DNA of 64,000 bases. Origin: Candidatus Methanoperedens sp. BLZ2 (GTDB taxonomy: Archaea > Halobacteriota > Methanosarcinia > Methanosarcinales > Methanoperedenaceae). Position numbers and translations under genes: made by a program. The notes beneath the pieces were generated by a model. That model was not told where the DNA came from and made no database searches. It saw only the letters and a program-made list of their open reading frames with translations. Where the stretch lies: positions 1 through 64,000 of the forward strand of contig NZ_NTMG01000066.1 of NCBI RefSeq assembly GCF_002487355.1, in the 5' to 3' direction. Below are positions 32,279 through 41,557 of this stretch, one piece after another. How positions within the stretch are numbered: the first letter of the stretch is position 1; each line of letters begins with the position of its first letter.

Positions 32279-33460
32279 CTAAGTAACCTGGGTTACGGTT
32301 TTAAATTTTATTTTTTTACTTTCCTCCATTTGTTTTATCCTGTAACAATATAATCTATAATTCTCCAATAAACTATGTTTCTTAATTTCTTCAAATAGAA
32401 ATAAGTAATTTAACATTTTAAACTTTAACCTGGAAATGGGACCTTTTGTCATCATGACGACCCTGTTGTTGCTCCTTAACTTAGGCTGCCATCTTAGCTT
32501 ATATGCCTCCTCCCCTCTTAAGAAGTCAAATTCTTTTAAGCCTCTACCGATCAAATCCTTTAGTATATATAAAATATGAATGTTACCAACCGAATTAGAA
32601 TAATCGGGGTCAAATGCAGTCTGATAATAGTAATATTTCCCATAATATTCAAAACCCAGAACACCGGACGCATGCTGTCCATTTATATCTAAGAAGGAAA
32701 GATTCAGCCAGCCATTCTGTGCAAATTTTTTTGCAACTTCAGTCAAAAATCCTTTTTGGGTTGTACTAAAACAGGGTACACCCTGGTAATTCATTTTCTT
32801 TTGATGCATTTCCCAGAAGTCAATCAAGTTTTTTTCCAATGAAATTGTTGTTGAGAATTTTTTAAATTGTATATGGCCTATTTTTTTCTCGATTTTTTTC
32901 TCACCTTTGCGTAAATTTCCCCTGAACTTAGTACTCAGCATCTTCAGGTGGTCGTCCAATGATGATTGGATAAGTATGTATGGGGAAAAACCTGTATTTT
33001 TTTCTCCTATGAACATTGAATCCTGGCTGAAAGATGGGTTTTTCAGTATATTAAAGAACTTTGAATCACCGGGTATCTGATCGAAACGAAGTGTAAGTTT
33101 ATTATTGTCAAGATAATATTTTATCAGGCTAAACATCTCCTTGAGTTGACCGTCATCAGGGTCGGAATAAATAATACCTCCGTAATCAGATGAATTCAGC
33201 CCGATATTTTCAACAACATCATGGCTGAAAAGAAAGGTGCGATAAGTTGAACAGAGCAATGGAATAATTCCAATTATTTCATCCCGATCTTCTATCATTA
33301 ATATTTTTAACTTTTTGTTATCGCTAAAGTGACCCCACCATTCGAAGAGCCATTCCCATGTTAAAAATATGTTTTTATCTCTACCCTTTGCCAGCACATC
33401 ATTCCATGTCCCCCTCATAGATTTGAAATCATCAACTCTATTTATTTCTCTTATTCTCAT
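32279..33460 (-). CDS. FemAB/BioF2-like GNAT acetyltransferase (copy 1)
   Basis: The 393-aa protein belongs to the double-GNAT FemAB/BioF2-like group: MRIREINRVDDFKSMRGTWNDVLAK at the N-terminus, FLTWEWLFEWWGHF, and in the second half FLRGEEAYKLRWQP, a conserved signature of this family. Members transfer aminoacyl or acyl groups to amino sugars or peptides, often in polysaccharide loci. The acceptor here is unknown. It is the first gene of the copy-1 cassette; upstream, beyond about 170 bases, lies the 109-bp MITE. It is a paralog of the protein at 39026. Confidence 0.9.
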   Translation of the reverse strand: MRIREINRVDDFKSMRGTWNDVLAKGRDKNIFLTWEWLFEWWGHFSDNKKLKILMIEDRDEIIGIIPLLCSTYRTFLFSHDVVENIGLNSSDYGGIIYSDPDDGQLKEMFSLIKYYLDNNKLTLRFDQIPGDSKFFNILKNPSFSQDSMFIGEKNTGFSPYILIQSSLDDHLKMLSTKFRGNLRKGEKKIEKKIGHIQFKKFSTTISLEKNLIDFWEMHQKKMNYQGVPCFSTTQKGFLTEVAKKFAQNGWLNLSFLDINGQHASGVLGFEYYGKYYYYQTAFDPDYSNSVGNIHILYILKDLIGRGLKEFDFLRGEEAYKLRWQPKLRSNNRVVMMTKGPISRLKFKMLNYLFLFEEIKKHSLLENYRLYCYRIKQMEESKKIKFKTVTQVT

Positions 33461-33989
33461 TCGATCCCCCTTTTTTAGAATAATCCCATTGGTTGAATCC
33501 CATAACTTAACCCCATCGCCTGTAAAAGGAAAGCTTTAAATGTTTAATCAAAAACAAAGTTTAAATTGTAATTTTTCCAATATTCAAATTTAATATTATT
33601 CGGCATGATTGAAATAGATTACGGTTTTTTGGTTCTGTCAAGTTGTCGGTTGTTAATATTATAATATCAAGTAAATCATATATGGTTGCCATTCTTAAAG
33701 TAGCGATTTCCTTCTAACAACCGAAGACTTGACAGTACCCGGTTTTTTCCATGTGTGTAGTCCCGAAACCTTTGGCTTTATATACCCATCTTCTCAGCAT
33801 GGGAAATCAAAATAAGACTGTTTGCAATTTTTATTTAACTTTCTAAAAGTCCCTTAAAAAGGAATCGTTGCAAGGATTCTCGCCAGGAATAGAAAAAAAT
33901 AATGTTTAAAAAGGCAGAAGCCAGGCGAGATAATCTATCACGCCCAGCATATCGGTTTATGGATTATCTACTTCGCGGGAAGTTCACGG
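33461..33989. other. Intergenic region between cassette copies
   Basis: This 529-base gap between FemAB copy 1 and beta-helix copy 2 is AT-rich and has no ORF I trust. It contains the MITE at 33631-33739 and the motif ATAGATTACGGTTT at 33614-33627, part of which became the target duplication. Near 33870-33935 an imperfect inverted repeat (TCTCGCCAGG with CCAGGCGAGA) could form a hairpin downstream of the FemAB promoter region, in the 3' flank of the beta-helix copy 2 gene. Confidence 0.5.
33631..33739. mobile_element. 109-bp MITE with 25-bp terminal inverted repeats and 9-bp target duplication
   Basis: The left end GGTTCTGTCAAGTTGTCGG and the reverse complement of the right end GGTACTGTCAAGTCTTCGG match at 22 of 25 positions over their full length, which ends in TTGTTA. 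Both ends are directly flanked by the same 9 bases, CGGTTTTTT (33622-33630 and 33740-33748), as expected for a target-site duplication. The interior is AT-rich and has no ORF, so the element would depend on a transposase elsewhere. The GGTTCTGT start resembles some IS6-like ends, but TSD length and the rest do not settle the family. The near-identical, unoccupied site at 40316-40329 resembles the empty site in the other cassette. Confidence 0.72.
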
Positions 33990-36557
33990 TCAATATTCAT
34001 ATGCTCCGATATCGTAATCTCCTCCCTGTGGTCTCGATTTTCCGTCAAAGTCCACAATAGCTATCTTGGGAGTCGCCCCTTTATTTATTGCGGGAGAAGT
34101 GGATTGGATGCGGAAATCCCCCGATGAAGGATTGACGAATTGTGGACTTCCTGTTATGTAACTGGTGCCAGTCGTACCAGTTGAGCCGTCGATAAGATTG
34201 TTTTGAATTGTGTTGCTTCCTACGACCCATATTTGATTGCCATAATTCTGGCTGACTATATTATTACTTATGACCACATTGGTGGATTTACTATATTTAT
34301 TTATAATTCCGCCGTCCCATCCTATTGCGTTGTTTTGGTATACGGTGTTTCCTTCTATTAATATGTTGTCTATAGTCCCGCTGAGGCAGAGAGTACCAGG
34401 ATCGTTGCCACAGTCAGCATAATAATCTACGACTATTCCATTTGCCCCGTTTCTATATACTAGATTGTTGTATATCTTGACATTTTTAATAGTGCCGCCT
34501 CCTTCAACAGCAACGGCTATTCCTCGAGAAGCACCCGGACCATCATGGATTATATTGTCATATACTTCCACGTTTTCCTGGTACTCGGTAAAAGGATCCA
34601 TATAAACACCTGCGCTTGAAGTCGGTTTTATGTTGTTATGATGAATGCGCCCGTTGCTCGATCCCATTTTTGCGTTAATGCTCTCGGTATTGATATTATC
34701 ATGGATCTTATTGTTTTTTACATCAAAACCATTGACATGAACAAGACTGACAATCTCGTTTTCAGTTCCTGCTCCTGCAGTATGAGCTCCTGTTACCTCA
34801 TTATTGTCTATGGTAATGCTTGAGGCCCTCTCTACATATATTCCGGAAGAATATGCACCATTAATATAATTGTTCTGGATATTAATATTCGAAGGGCTTC
34901 CGCCTGATACCATGATTCCTACGTATGAGGATTTTAGCACCCTGAATCCTGAGATTTGTATATAACTTGCACCATTTATACGGATCAGTCCGTCCCATGA
35001 TCCTAAAGATATACCGGTGCCATCAATCGAAACAGTTTGCCCCGGATACGCTGCAAATATGATGTAATTTCCTGGGCTTCCTGATCTCGTTATTGTAACT
35101 TTCTCATTGTACGTTCCGCCCATGACATAAACCATATCTCCTGCAGACACCGTGTCTGCTGCGTGTTGAATAGTTCTCCATGGAGACGAAGATGAGCCAG
35201 AGTTGCCATCATTACCATTAGTGGCTACATAATATTTAGGGCCATTTGAAACTGGAGCAGGCACGCTCGCAGGAGATGGGGTTGCAGTTGGCGTCGCCGT
35301 AGGATCCGGTGTTGTGATTGGTGCTGGTGCTAGTTTTAGTGCTGGTGCTGGTGTTAGTGCTGGTGCTGGTGCTGGTGCTGGTGCTGGTGCTGGTGCTGGT
35401 GTTAGTGCTGGTGTTAGTGCTGGTGTTAGTGCTGGTGCTGGTGTTGGTGCTGGGATAACTGCGTTTTTCAGGCTTAATGAAACATCATCCACCCAGAAAG
35501 TCCCATAACCATTCCAGATATTTGCATAGATAAAAAGATATACTGTATTGGAACCTGTCCTAAAATCCATACTATTCTTTGTCCAGTCATTCGTACCCTT
35601 GTTGAAATAAAGGTTTGTCTGTTTGATCCAATTCATGTTTGCATCAAGTTCAGCTACCCTGACCGCAGGGGGATTAGTGCCGCCTGCAGCGTTGGTTTTA
35701 CCCTGAGCAGATACCGTGTAATCTGTAAGAGGTTTAGCAATTATTAAATCAGAGTGTGGAGACCCTGATATAGAATTGGTTGTTCCTGGTAGACTAATTT
35801 TAATCGATCTTGCTCCAGTCGCTGATATGCTGTCCGATACAGGGGTGTTTCCATTGTTTGTCACAAATGCCCAATTGTCAGGTGTGTTGATTCCTTTTTC
35901 AAAGCTTGGGTTAGCAACAAGACTGGAAACTATTGGTGTTGGTGCAGGTGTGGAAGTTGGTGTTAGTGTTGGGATAACTGCGTTTTTCAGACTTAATGAA
36001 ACATCATCCACCCAGAAAGTCCCATAACCATTCCAGATATTTGCATAGATAAAAATATATGCTGTATTGGAACCTGTCCTAAAATCCATACTATTCTTTG
36101 TCCAGTCATTCGTACCCTTGTTGAAATAAAGGTTTGTCTGCTTGATCCAATTATTGTTTGCATCAAGTTCAACTAACCTGACCGCAGGGGGATTAGTGCC
36201 GCCTGCAGCATTGGTTTTACCCTGAGCAGATAACGTGTAATCTGTAAGAGGTTTAGCAATTATTAAATCAGACTGTGGAGATCCTGATATAGAATTGGTT
36301 GTTCCTGGTAGACTAATTTTAATCGATCTTGCTCCAGTCGCTGATATGCTGTCCGATACAGGGGTGTTTCCATTGTTTGTCACAAATGCCCAATTGTCAG
36401 GTGTGTTGATTCCTTTTTCAAAGCTTGGGTTAGCAACAAGGTTCACATCTAAAGTAGCTGCCGACGATATTGATATGGAAAGCAAGATTAGATTAATAAT
36501 AATAAATCCTGCATTTATATATCTTATCGCTTTTAATTCTATTTTTTTTTTGTTCAT
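33990..36557 (-). CDS. Large beta-helix surface protein with two carbohydrate-binding modules (copy 2)
   Basis: The start MNKKKIELKAIRYINAG (855 aa) gives a signal peptide (FIIINLILLSISISSAA); two upstream ATGs at 36569 and 36584 are possible. Two nearly identical modules (about residues 35-195 and 205-360) begin with LVANPSFEKGINTPDNW and end TFWVDDVSL, typical of CBM_4_9-like carbohydrate-binding folds. A Pro/Ala/Thr linker (about 365-430) with many PAPA repeats follows, and then a right-handed beta-helix (430-855) starting YYVATNGNDGNSGSSSSPWRTI. The repeated modules are almost identical at DNA level. It is probably secreted and binds surface or extracellular polysaccharide. There is no C-terminal anchor motif. 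Confidence 0.86.
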   Translation of the reverse strand: MNKKKIELKAIRYINAGFIIINLILLSISISSAATLDVNLVANPSFEKGINTPDNWAFVTNNGNTPVSDSISATGARSIKISLPGTTNSISGSPQSDLIIAKPLTDYTLSAQGKTNAAGGTNPPAVRLVELDANNNWIKQTNLYFNKGTNDWTKNSMDFRTGSNTAYIFIYANIWNGYGTFWVDDVSLSLKNAVIPTLTPTSTPAPTPIVSSLVANPSFEKGINTPDNWAFVTNNGNTPVSDSISATGARSIKISLPGTTNSISGSPHSDLIIAKPLTDYTVSAQGKTNAAGGTNPPAVRVAELDANMNWIKQTNLYFNKGTNDWTKNSMDFRTGSNTVYLFIYANIWNGYGTFWVDDVSLSLKNAVIPAPTPAPALTPALTPALTPAPAPAPAPAPAPALTPAPALKLAPAPITTPDPTATPTATPSPASVPAPVSNGPKYYVATNGNDGNSGSSSSPWRTIQHAADTVSAGDMVYVMGGTYNEKVTITRSGSPGNYIIFAAYPGQTVSIDGTGISLGSWDGLIRINGASYIQISGFRVLKSSYVGIMVSGGSPSNINIQNNYINGAYSSGIYVERASSITIDNNEVTGAHTAGAGTENEIVSLVHVNGFDVKNNKIHDNINTESINAKMGSSNGRIHHNNIKPTSSAGVYMDPFTEYQENVEVYDNIIHDGPGASRGIAVAVEGGGTIKNVKIYNNLVYRNGANGIVVDYYADCGNDPGTLCLSGTIDNILIEGNTVYQNNAIGWDGGIINKYSKSTNVVISNNIVSQNYGNQIWVVGSNTIQNNLIDGSTGTTGTSYITGSPQFVNPSSGDFRIQSTSPAINKGATPKIAIVDFDGKSRPQGGDYDIGAYEY

Positions 36558-37193
36558 ATTTAATCCCATCGTTTTATTGTTCATAGTTGATTTTTCATTA
36601 TTATCATTAGAATAATGAAATATTTTTATTATTTGAATGATATTTGTTCTTATACTTAAACATTATGATAATCACGATACTTATTATAATTAAAATTCGT
36701 GTCGCTCTAAATTGTTTTTGTATGTATAATCCCGACTTATTCGATAATAAAATTGAGATTTCTTTGATATGTCACATTTTTTATTAATTTCAATACTAAT
36801 TGTTTCGTCGATATACACTTATTTATTATGTTTTTATTTAATATTTTCATTGAAATCACCGATTCATTCCACATTTTTATAGAATAAAAGTAAATCGATA
36901 GTTTTATACGGTTTTTAAAGTTTTTAAAGATTTATTGGATTTTTTCTTTATTTTTAATTCTTCAATATACCTTATTTTTGTTTTTAATTTAATAACAATT
37001 ATTATTTAACTATTTTATATATTTATGCCTATTGTTGGCTTTATGCAAAAATGTATTGGGCATACTTATTTCTTGTAGCAATATTTAAATCCCACATGTA
37101 TGGCGGCAACTTCACAATGTCACTTAAGAATAGCGTAGGGATGGGATAAATGGTAACCAAATTCTTAAGATCGAATCTCTTATAAGTATTACT
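36558..37193. other. AT-rich intergenic region upstream of beta-helix copy 2
   Basis: The 636 bases are mostly A and T with runs of T and A; beyond promoter-like TATA stretches I see no gene. There is a short GC-containing island near 37095-37150 (GTATGGCGGCAAC, GTAGGGATGGG), just past the DUF457 copy 2 stop, that I cannot interpret. Confidence 0.5.
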
Positions 37194-37718
37194 TTACTCT
37201 GTTTTTCTATGGAATGCGATAGCTGATATTGCTGCACAAATAGCCAATAATATAACGAATGCGACATTCTCACTTGATACTGCTGGCGCTCCTATACCAT
37301 TGTTCATAATTCTATTGCTAATACCATATTCCAGCGCTGGTACAAAACTACCATGGCTTAACAAAAGTTCTACATGGGCAAAAAATACTTTGTTGTAAAC
37401 AGGATAAAACAGGAATATACCGCCGGTAAACAGGTCTAGAATCAGATGGGACGTAAGGTAGAAGATAATTATGCCGAAAACTTCCCGCTTGCTCTTTGCG
37501 AACATAAAAAACAAGAGAGGAATGATTACTATAAAAATATTATGAAATAGTACTCTATGAAGCGGGATACCATTTGAGCTGAAAAAAATGCTGTCTATAT
37601 CCGGAAGCATTGCAAAAAAACTAAGAGCAATTACTTCTCTTTGATTCAATTTGAGCTTCTTTGAAAATAAGAGAAGTATCGCAACCGGGATAAAAATATG
37701 GTCAAGAGGAGAGGACAT
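37194..37718 (-). CDS. DUF457/YdjM-like membrane protein (copy 2)
   Basis: The 174-aa protein is a paralog of the one at 29267, with the same four hydrophobic segments and metal-site pattern: LPDIDSIFF, LHRVLFHNIF and SHLILDLFTGG. The spacing before the first conserved HR is a little shorter. It follows the flippase gene by 26 bases on the minus strand. Conservation of the Asp/His residues in both copies supports a real function, whose substrate is unknown. Confidence 0.85.
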   Translation of the reverse strand: MSSPLDHIFIPVAILLLFSKKLKLNQREVIALSFFAMLPDIDSIFFSSNGIPLHRVLFHNIFIVIIPLLFFMFAKSKREVFGIIIFYLTSHLILDLFTGGIFLFYPVYNKVFFAHVELLLSHGSFVPALEYGISNRIMNNGIGAPAVSSENVAFVILLAICAAISAIAFHRKTE

Positions 37719-37744
37719 AAATTATTACTTTTTATTTGCATTCA

Positions 37745-38998
37745 TTAACTGTTTTCATTATTATGCACGAGGTTTTTCATCTTGTATATCACAACAATCG
37801 CAGCAAGAGAATTTGCTGCAAGAAATGCAAAGGCTGCCCCCTCTATACCTGAACTTCTTGAAAGAGGAAAAGCGAAGGCAAGTGTAAGAACAGCAATTCC
37901 AGCATTTATCTTTATCACGCTAGAAACTCTTTTTTGAACGTTTCTGACGGCTGTAAACAACGTGTTAATAGAAACGGGAAGACTTGCAATTGTAAGTATT
38001 AATAGAGTAGTGGATGCATTCTCGGCATAGAGCGGATTAAAAATATTCAGTACAAATTTACCAAAAAATACGAAAAATATAACTCCTGGAAAAAGAATAA
38101 CGGCATTTAATTTTATTGATTTTTTCACTTTATGCCATAATTCCCCACCGTCTGAGGATTCTGCGAGAAGTGAATTTGATATCGATTGTGGGATCCCATA
38201 GAGAAGACCTCCTACCATCATTGCGATATAGAAGAAACCTGTGGATTCTGCAGAAACCAAATTAACTATCATTATAGGTAGGACAAGACGTGGAAGAGTA
38301 TAAAAAATTTCTGCAAGATAGTTCCCTACTGAATATCCTGCCATGCTTTTAATTATTGAATCCAGCATGAGGGCAGGCAAATATCCTTTCCATACCAAAG
38401 ATAACAAAAAAAATCCAACAGCTACTGCAATCATTACTCCTATACCCCATGCCATAAATATACCTATAGCTCCGAAAACTGAAAACATCTGGAGGGGAAG
38501 AATCTTAAAAAAACCAAACAGTATCTCTTTTGTCATGTGAAATGAAGATCTCCTTCCTGCTATGAAAGCACTGCTTATATGCGCTGATATAGTCGTAACA
38601 GTCGTAACTGTAGCAAAAAGTATGACAAATTTCAAATCATTAAAAATAGATCTCAATACCGGCGCCCAGATATTAATTCCCAAAATAAAAATAAATGAAA
38701 AAACAAGCGATGCAACGATACTTGAAGTTATGCATGAGTTTATAATTCTATTGGCGTTTATTCGGTCTCTTGGCAGATAGAATATAAAAGCTGTGTGAAA
38801 ACCTAAGGTGCTTATCATTGAAATCAGGGACATACTTGATAATATTGCCGAAGTTGTTCCAACTTCATCCGGTGAATAGTATCTGGCAACTATAATCCAG
38901 AAAAAGAAACCGAGGATCAGATTTAAAAGATTGGTCATCATGAGGTAAAAAAAATTTTTAACGAGTGAGTCGTTATAAATTTTCTTGAGAAAACGCAT
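37745..38998 (-). CDS. Polysaccharide flippase, Wzx/MATE-like (copy 2)
   Basis: The 417-aa protein matches the flippase at 29804 along its whole length, with the same RYYSPDEVGTTSAILSSM opening and the LPRDRINANRIINSC loop. It has 12-14 membrane helices. It directly follows the FemAB copy 2 gene (27 bases), without the radical SAM gene found in copy 1. The two flippases might handle different glycans or be redundant after duplication. Confidence 0.92.
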   Translation of the reverse strand: MRFLKKIYNDSLVKNFFYLMMTNLLNLILGFFFWIIVARYYSPDEVGTTSAILSSMSLISMISTLGFHTAFIFYLPRDRINANRIINSCITSSIVASLVFSFIFILGINIWAPVLRSIFNDLKFVILFATVTTVTTISAHISSAFIAGRRSSFHMTKEILFGFFKILPLQMFSVFGAIGIFMAWGIGVMIAVAVGFFLLSLVWKGYLPALMLDSIIKSMAGYSVGNYLAEIFYTLPRLVLPIMIVNLVSAESTGFFYIAMMVGGLLYGIPQSISNSLLAESSDGGELWHKVKKSIKLNAVILFPGVIFFVFFGKFVLNIFNPLYAENASTTLLILTIASLPVSINTLFTAVRNVQKRVSSVIKINAGIAVLTLAFAFPLSRSSGIEGAAFAFLAANSLAAIVVIYKMKNLVHNNENS

Positions 38999-39025
38999 AA
39001 TTCAGTCTCGTTTCAAAATTTATGA

Positions 39026-40195
39026 TTATATTTTATTTTTTAGTTTTTCATTTTCATTTATTTGTTTAATTTTATATTTATATAATTTATAATTTTCTAT
39101 CAGATTATGCTTTTTAATTTCATCATATAGAAATATCCAATTTAGAATTTTAAATTGGAACTTAGAAATGTAACTTTTTGGCATCATCACAATCCTATTA
39201 TTACTCCTTAATAGAGACTGCCATCTAAGTTTATATGCTTCATCTCCTCTTAAAAAATCAAATTCTTTTAAACCTCTGGAAATTAAATCTTCTAATATGT
39301 AGAGTATATGAATGTTACCAATGGAATAGGATGAATAATTTGGGTCAGATCCTGTCTGGTAATAATAGTATCTATCTTCGTATTCAAAACCTAAGACAAC
39401 GGATGCATGTTGTCCATTTACATCCAGAAAGGAGAGATTTAACCATCCGTTGTTTGCCAGTTCTTTTGATACCTCAGTCAAAAATTCCATTTGAGTTTTA
39501 GTAAAATATGGTAAATTTTGGTGATTCACTTTTTTTTGATTCAAACTCCAAAAGTCTTTTAAATTTTTATCTAAAGAATTTAGTGTTAAAATTTTTTTAA
39601 ATTCTATTTTACCATAATTTTTTTCAATATCTTTCTCTCCTCTTCGCAGATTTTTCCTGAATTTTTTACTCAGTTTATTTAAGTGATCATTCAATGACGA
39701 TTGAACTGGTAAATATGAAGAAACACCTGTTTTCTTCTCTCCTACAAATAATGAATCGCAGAATGATTGGTTATGCAATATCTTAAAGAACTTTGAATTA
39801 TCAGGCAGCTGGTCAAAACGAATAATAATTTTATTATAGTTAAGATAATATTTTATCAAATTAAACATCTTATTAATTTGATTATCATCCATATCAGAAT
39901 AAATAATACCTCCTCCATAATCAGATAGATTTATTCCAATATTTTCGACAACATTATAGCTAAAAAGAAAAGTATGATAAGTTGAACAAAGCAATGGCAT
40001 AATCCCAATTATATCATCCTGATCTTCAATTACCAATATTTGCATCTTTTTGTTATTGCTAAAGTATTCCCACCACTTGAAAAGCCATTCCCAGGTTAAA
40101 AATATGTTTTTATCACGGCTCTTTCCAAGAAGATCATTCCACGTTTCTCTTATAGATTTGAATTCATCAACACAATTTATTTCTCTTATTTTCAT
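39026..40195 (-). CDS. FemAB/BioF2-like GNAT acetyltransferase (copy 2)
   Basis: The 389-aa protein is a paralog of the one at 32279: KIREINCVDEFKSIRETWNDLL, FLTWEWLFKWWEYF and, near the C-terminus, FLRGDEAYKLRWQS. Lys and Asn are frequent and the DNA is AT-rich, which suggests a more drifted base composition than copy 1. It is the first gene of the copy-2 cassette. The upstream DNA has a TATA-like box and the ATAGATTATGGTT motif. Confidence 0.9.
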   Translation of the reverse strand: MKIREINCVDEFKSIRETWNDLLGKSRDKNIFLTWEWLFKWWEYFSNNKKMQILVIEDQDDIIGIMPLLCSTYHTFLFSYNVVENIGINLSDYGGGIIYSDMDDNQINKMFNLIKYYLNYNKIIIRFDQLPDNSKFFKILHNQSFCDSLFVGEKKTGVSSYLPVQSSLNDHLNKLSKKFRKNLRRGEKDIEKNYGKIEFKKILTLNSLDKNLKDFWSLNQKKVNHQNLPYFTKTQMEFLTEVSKELANNGWLNLSFLDVNGQHASVVLGFEYEDRYYYYQTGSDPNYSSYSIGNIHILYILEDLISRGLKEFDFLRGDEAYKLRWQSLLRSNNRIVMMPKSYISKFQFKILNWIFLYDEIKKHNLIENYKLYKYKIKQINENEKLKNKI

Positions 40196-40500
40196 TGTAT
40201 CCCCATTATATCCCCTTTAAAGAGTTTTTCTAAGCTTATCCCACATAAGCAGCTCATAAATGGAAAAAATATAAATTTTCCAACAGGCAATATAGTATTG
40301 ATATATTAGATTGAAATAGATTATGGTTGTTTATACTTACCTTCTCAACTTACGGTATTACTGTAAATAAAGACACATGGAGGGTGTAAGTAATTGTCTC
40401 AAATTGACAAGAAAACAAAACATAACCTTTATACCTATCACTATGGTTATTTAATGAAGATAAAATAACGACTGAATAAATAGGGGTTTGATTTAATAAA
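40196..40500. other. Divergent promoter region between FemAB copy 2 and CPBP protease
   Basis: The 305-base AT-rich gap separates two divergent genes. The motif ATAGATTATGGTTG (40316-40329) matches those at 18523 and 33614. TATA-like stretches (TATAAATTTT, TTTATACCTA) could serve either direction. I see no ORF. Confidence 0.5.
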
Positions 40501-41253
40501 ATGAAAAGAGAGATCTATTTTCCTGCATTGGGAATAGTGGTCGGCGAACTAATGATGTTTTTTGGCCAGGTGAATATTGGCTTGCCAATACATATAATAA
40601 ACCTTCAGTTAATAAGTCTGGTCTTAATTCTCAGCAATATCCGACCAGATATCAAAAAAGTTCTCCAGAGTATGATATTATTGATCCTGATGCGGATTAT
40701 AAGTCTTGTAATGCCCCAATTCTTTACATTTACTATGCTCTGGTATGTCTTAATATATGGTGTCATGTTCATACCAATTTATATTATAATAAAAAACCAG
40801 AATATTTCATTAAGTGAAATCGGAATAAATTTCAAACGTCTCCATATTTACCTCCCCATTGCTCTTGTTATCGGTATAGATTTTGCAGTACTTGAGTACC
40901 GCATTCTTGACCCTTCCGCCCTGATCGGAAATGTCCAGCCTTCTAACCTTGTACAGATCGCTATTGTAATGTTTGTTTTCATAGGACTGGCGGAAGAACT
41001 TATATTCAGATCAATACTCCAGACCAGGCTTGAAAAAGTAATTGGCTTGAAGAAGGGACTTTTCTTGACCGCTATTTTGTTCGGAGTAATGCATTCTGTT
41101 TATGGGCAAATCAACGAAATATTATTAGCGACCTTATTTGGAGTTGTCATAGGTTATATATTCCAGAAGACAAGGAGCTTTCCCTTTATCCTGGCCATCA
41201 ACGGTATTACAAATATGCTTCTTTTTGGTATATTGCCTATACTATTAAAATGA
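40501..41253 (+). CDS. CPBP family intramembrane metalloprotease
   Basis: The 250-aa protein has about eight membrane helices and the CPBP (CAAX-protease-like) motifs in the right order: AEELIFRSILQTRLEKV (EExxxR) near residue 161, FGVMHSVYG with the His near 198, and INGITNML with the Asn near 236. CPBP members cleave or bind prenylated or otherwise lipidated peptides within the membrane; some archaeal relatives have no known substrate. The gene is next to the glycan cassette but divergent from it. It overlaps the convergent small membrane protein gene by 17 bases. Confidence 0.88.
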   Translation: MKREIYFPALGIVVGELMMFFGQVNIGLPIHIINLQLISLVLILSNIRPDIKKVLQSMILLILMRIISLVMPQFFTFTMLWYVLIYGVMFIPIYIIIKNQNISLSEIGINFKRLHIYLPIALVIGIDFAVLEYRILDPSALIGNVQPSNLVQIAIVMFVFIGLAEELIFRSILQTRLEKVIGLKKGLFLTAILFGVMHSVYGQINEILLATLFGVVIGYIFQKTRSFPFILAINGITNMLLFGILPILLK

Positions 41254-41464
41254 TTCTATAAATAATGATACCTGCGAAAGTAATCAGCATAGGAATTGAA
41301 ATCGCATCAAGGGTGCTTGAAACACATCTGTTCAAATATTTAGAATCCAAAACCAATAACGTGATAAAAACCGAAACAATAAGGGAAATAACTGCGAGAG
41401 CCTCCAAATTAGCATTTAAAGGAAAGGATGTTTGCATATTTGATACTGCAATTATAATACCCAT
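41237..41464 (-). CDS. Small two-helix membrane protein (75 aa)
   Basis: The protein has two hydrophobic helices (about LAVISLIVSVFITLLVL and ISIPMLITFAGIIIYRII) joined by a short polar loop with a single Cys. I do not know the family. The GGTAA before the ATG is a weak ribosome binding site. The opposite-strand ORF in this space lacks such a pattern, so I prefer this frame. The gene is convergent with the CPBP protease and overlaps it by 17 bases. Confidence 0.6.
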   Translation of the reverse strand: MGIIIAVSNMQTSFPLNANLEALAVISLIVSVFITLLVLDSKYLNRCVSSTLDAISIPMLITFAGIIIYRIILIV

Positions 41465-41557
41465 ATATATCTAAATTACCTTTCAGTATTAAGTTCTTTT
41501 CGTTTTCAAAATAATCCTGCAAAACATTTATCATGACTGGAGATAAGAGGGAAAATC

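Noticed and set aside
35314-35460. Plus-strand Ala/Gly/Val repeat ORF
   Set aside because: This is the antisense shadow of the Pro/Ala linker of the beta-helix protein. It is repetitive and has no start context.
41265-41474. Plus-strand 69-codon ORF opposite the small membrane protein
   Set aside because: It lacks a clear pattern or ribosome binding site, and the opposite strand encodes a coherent two-helix membrane protein.
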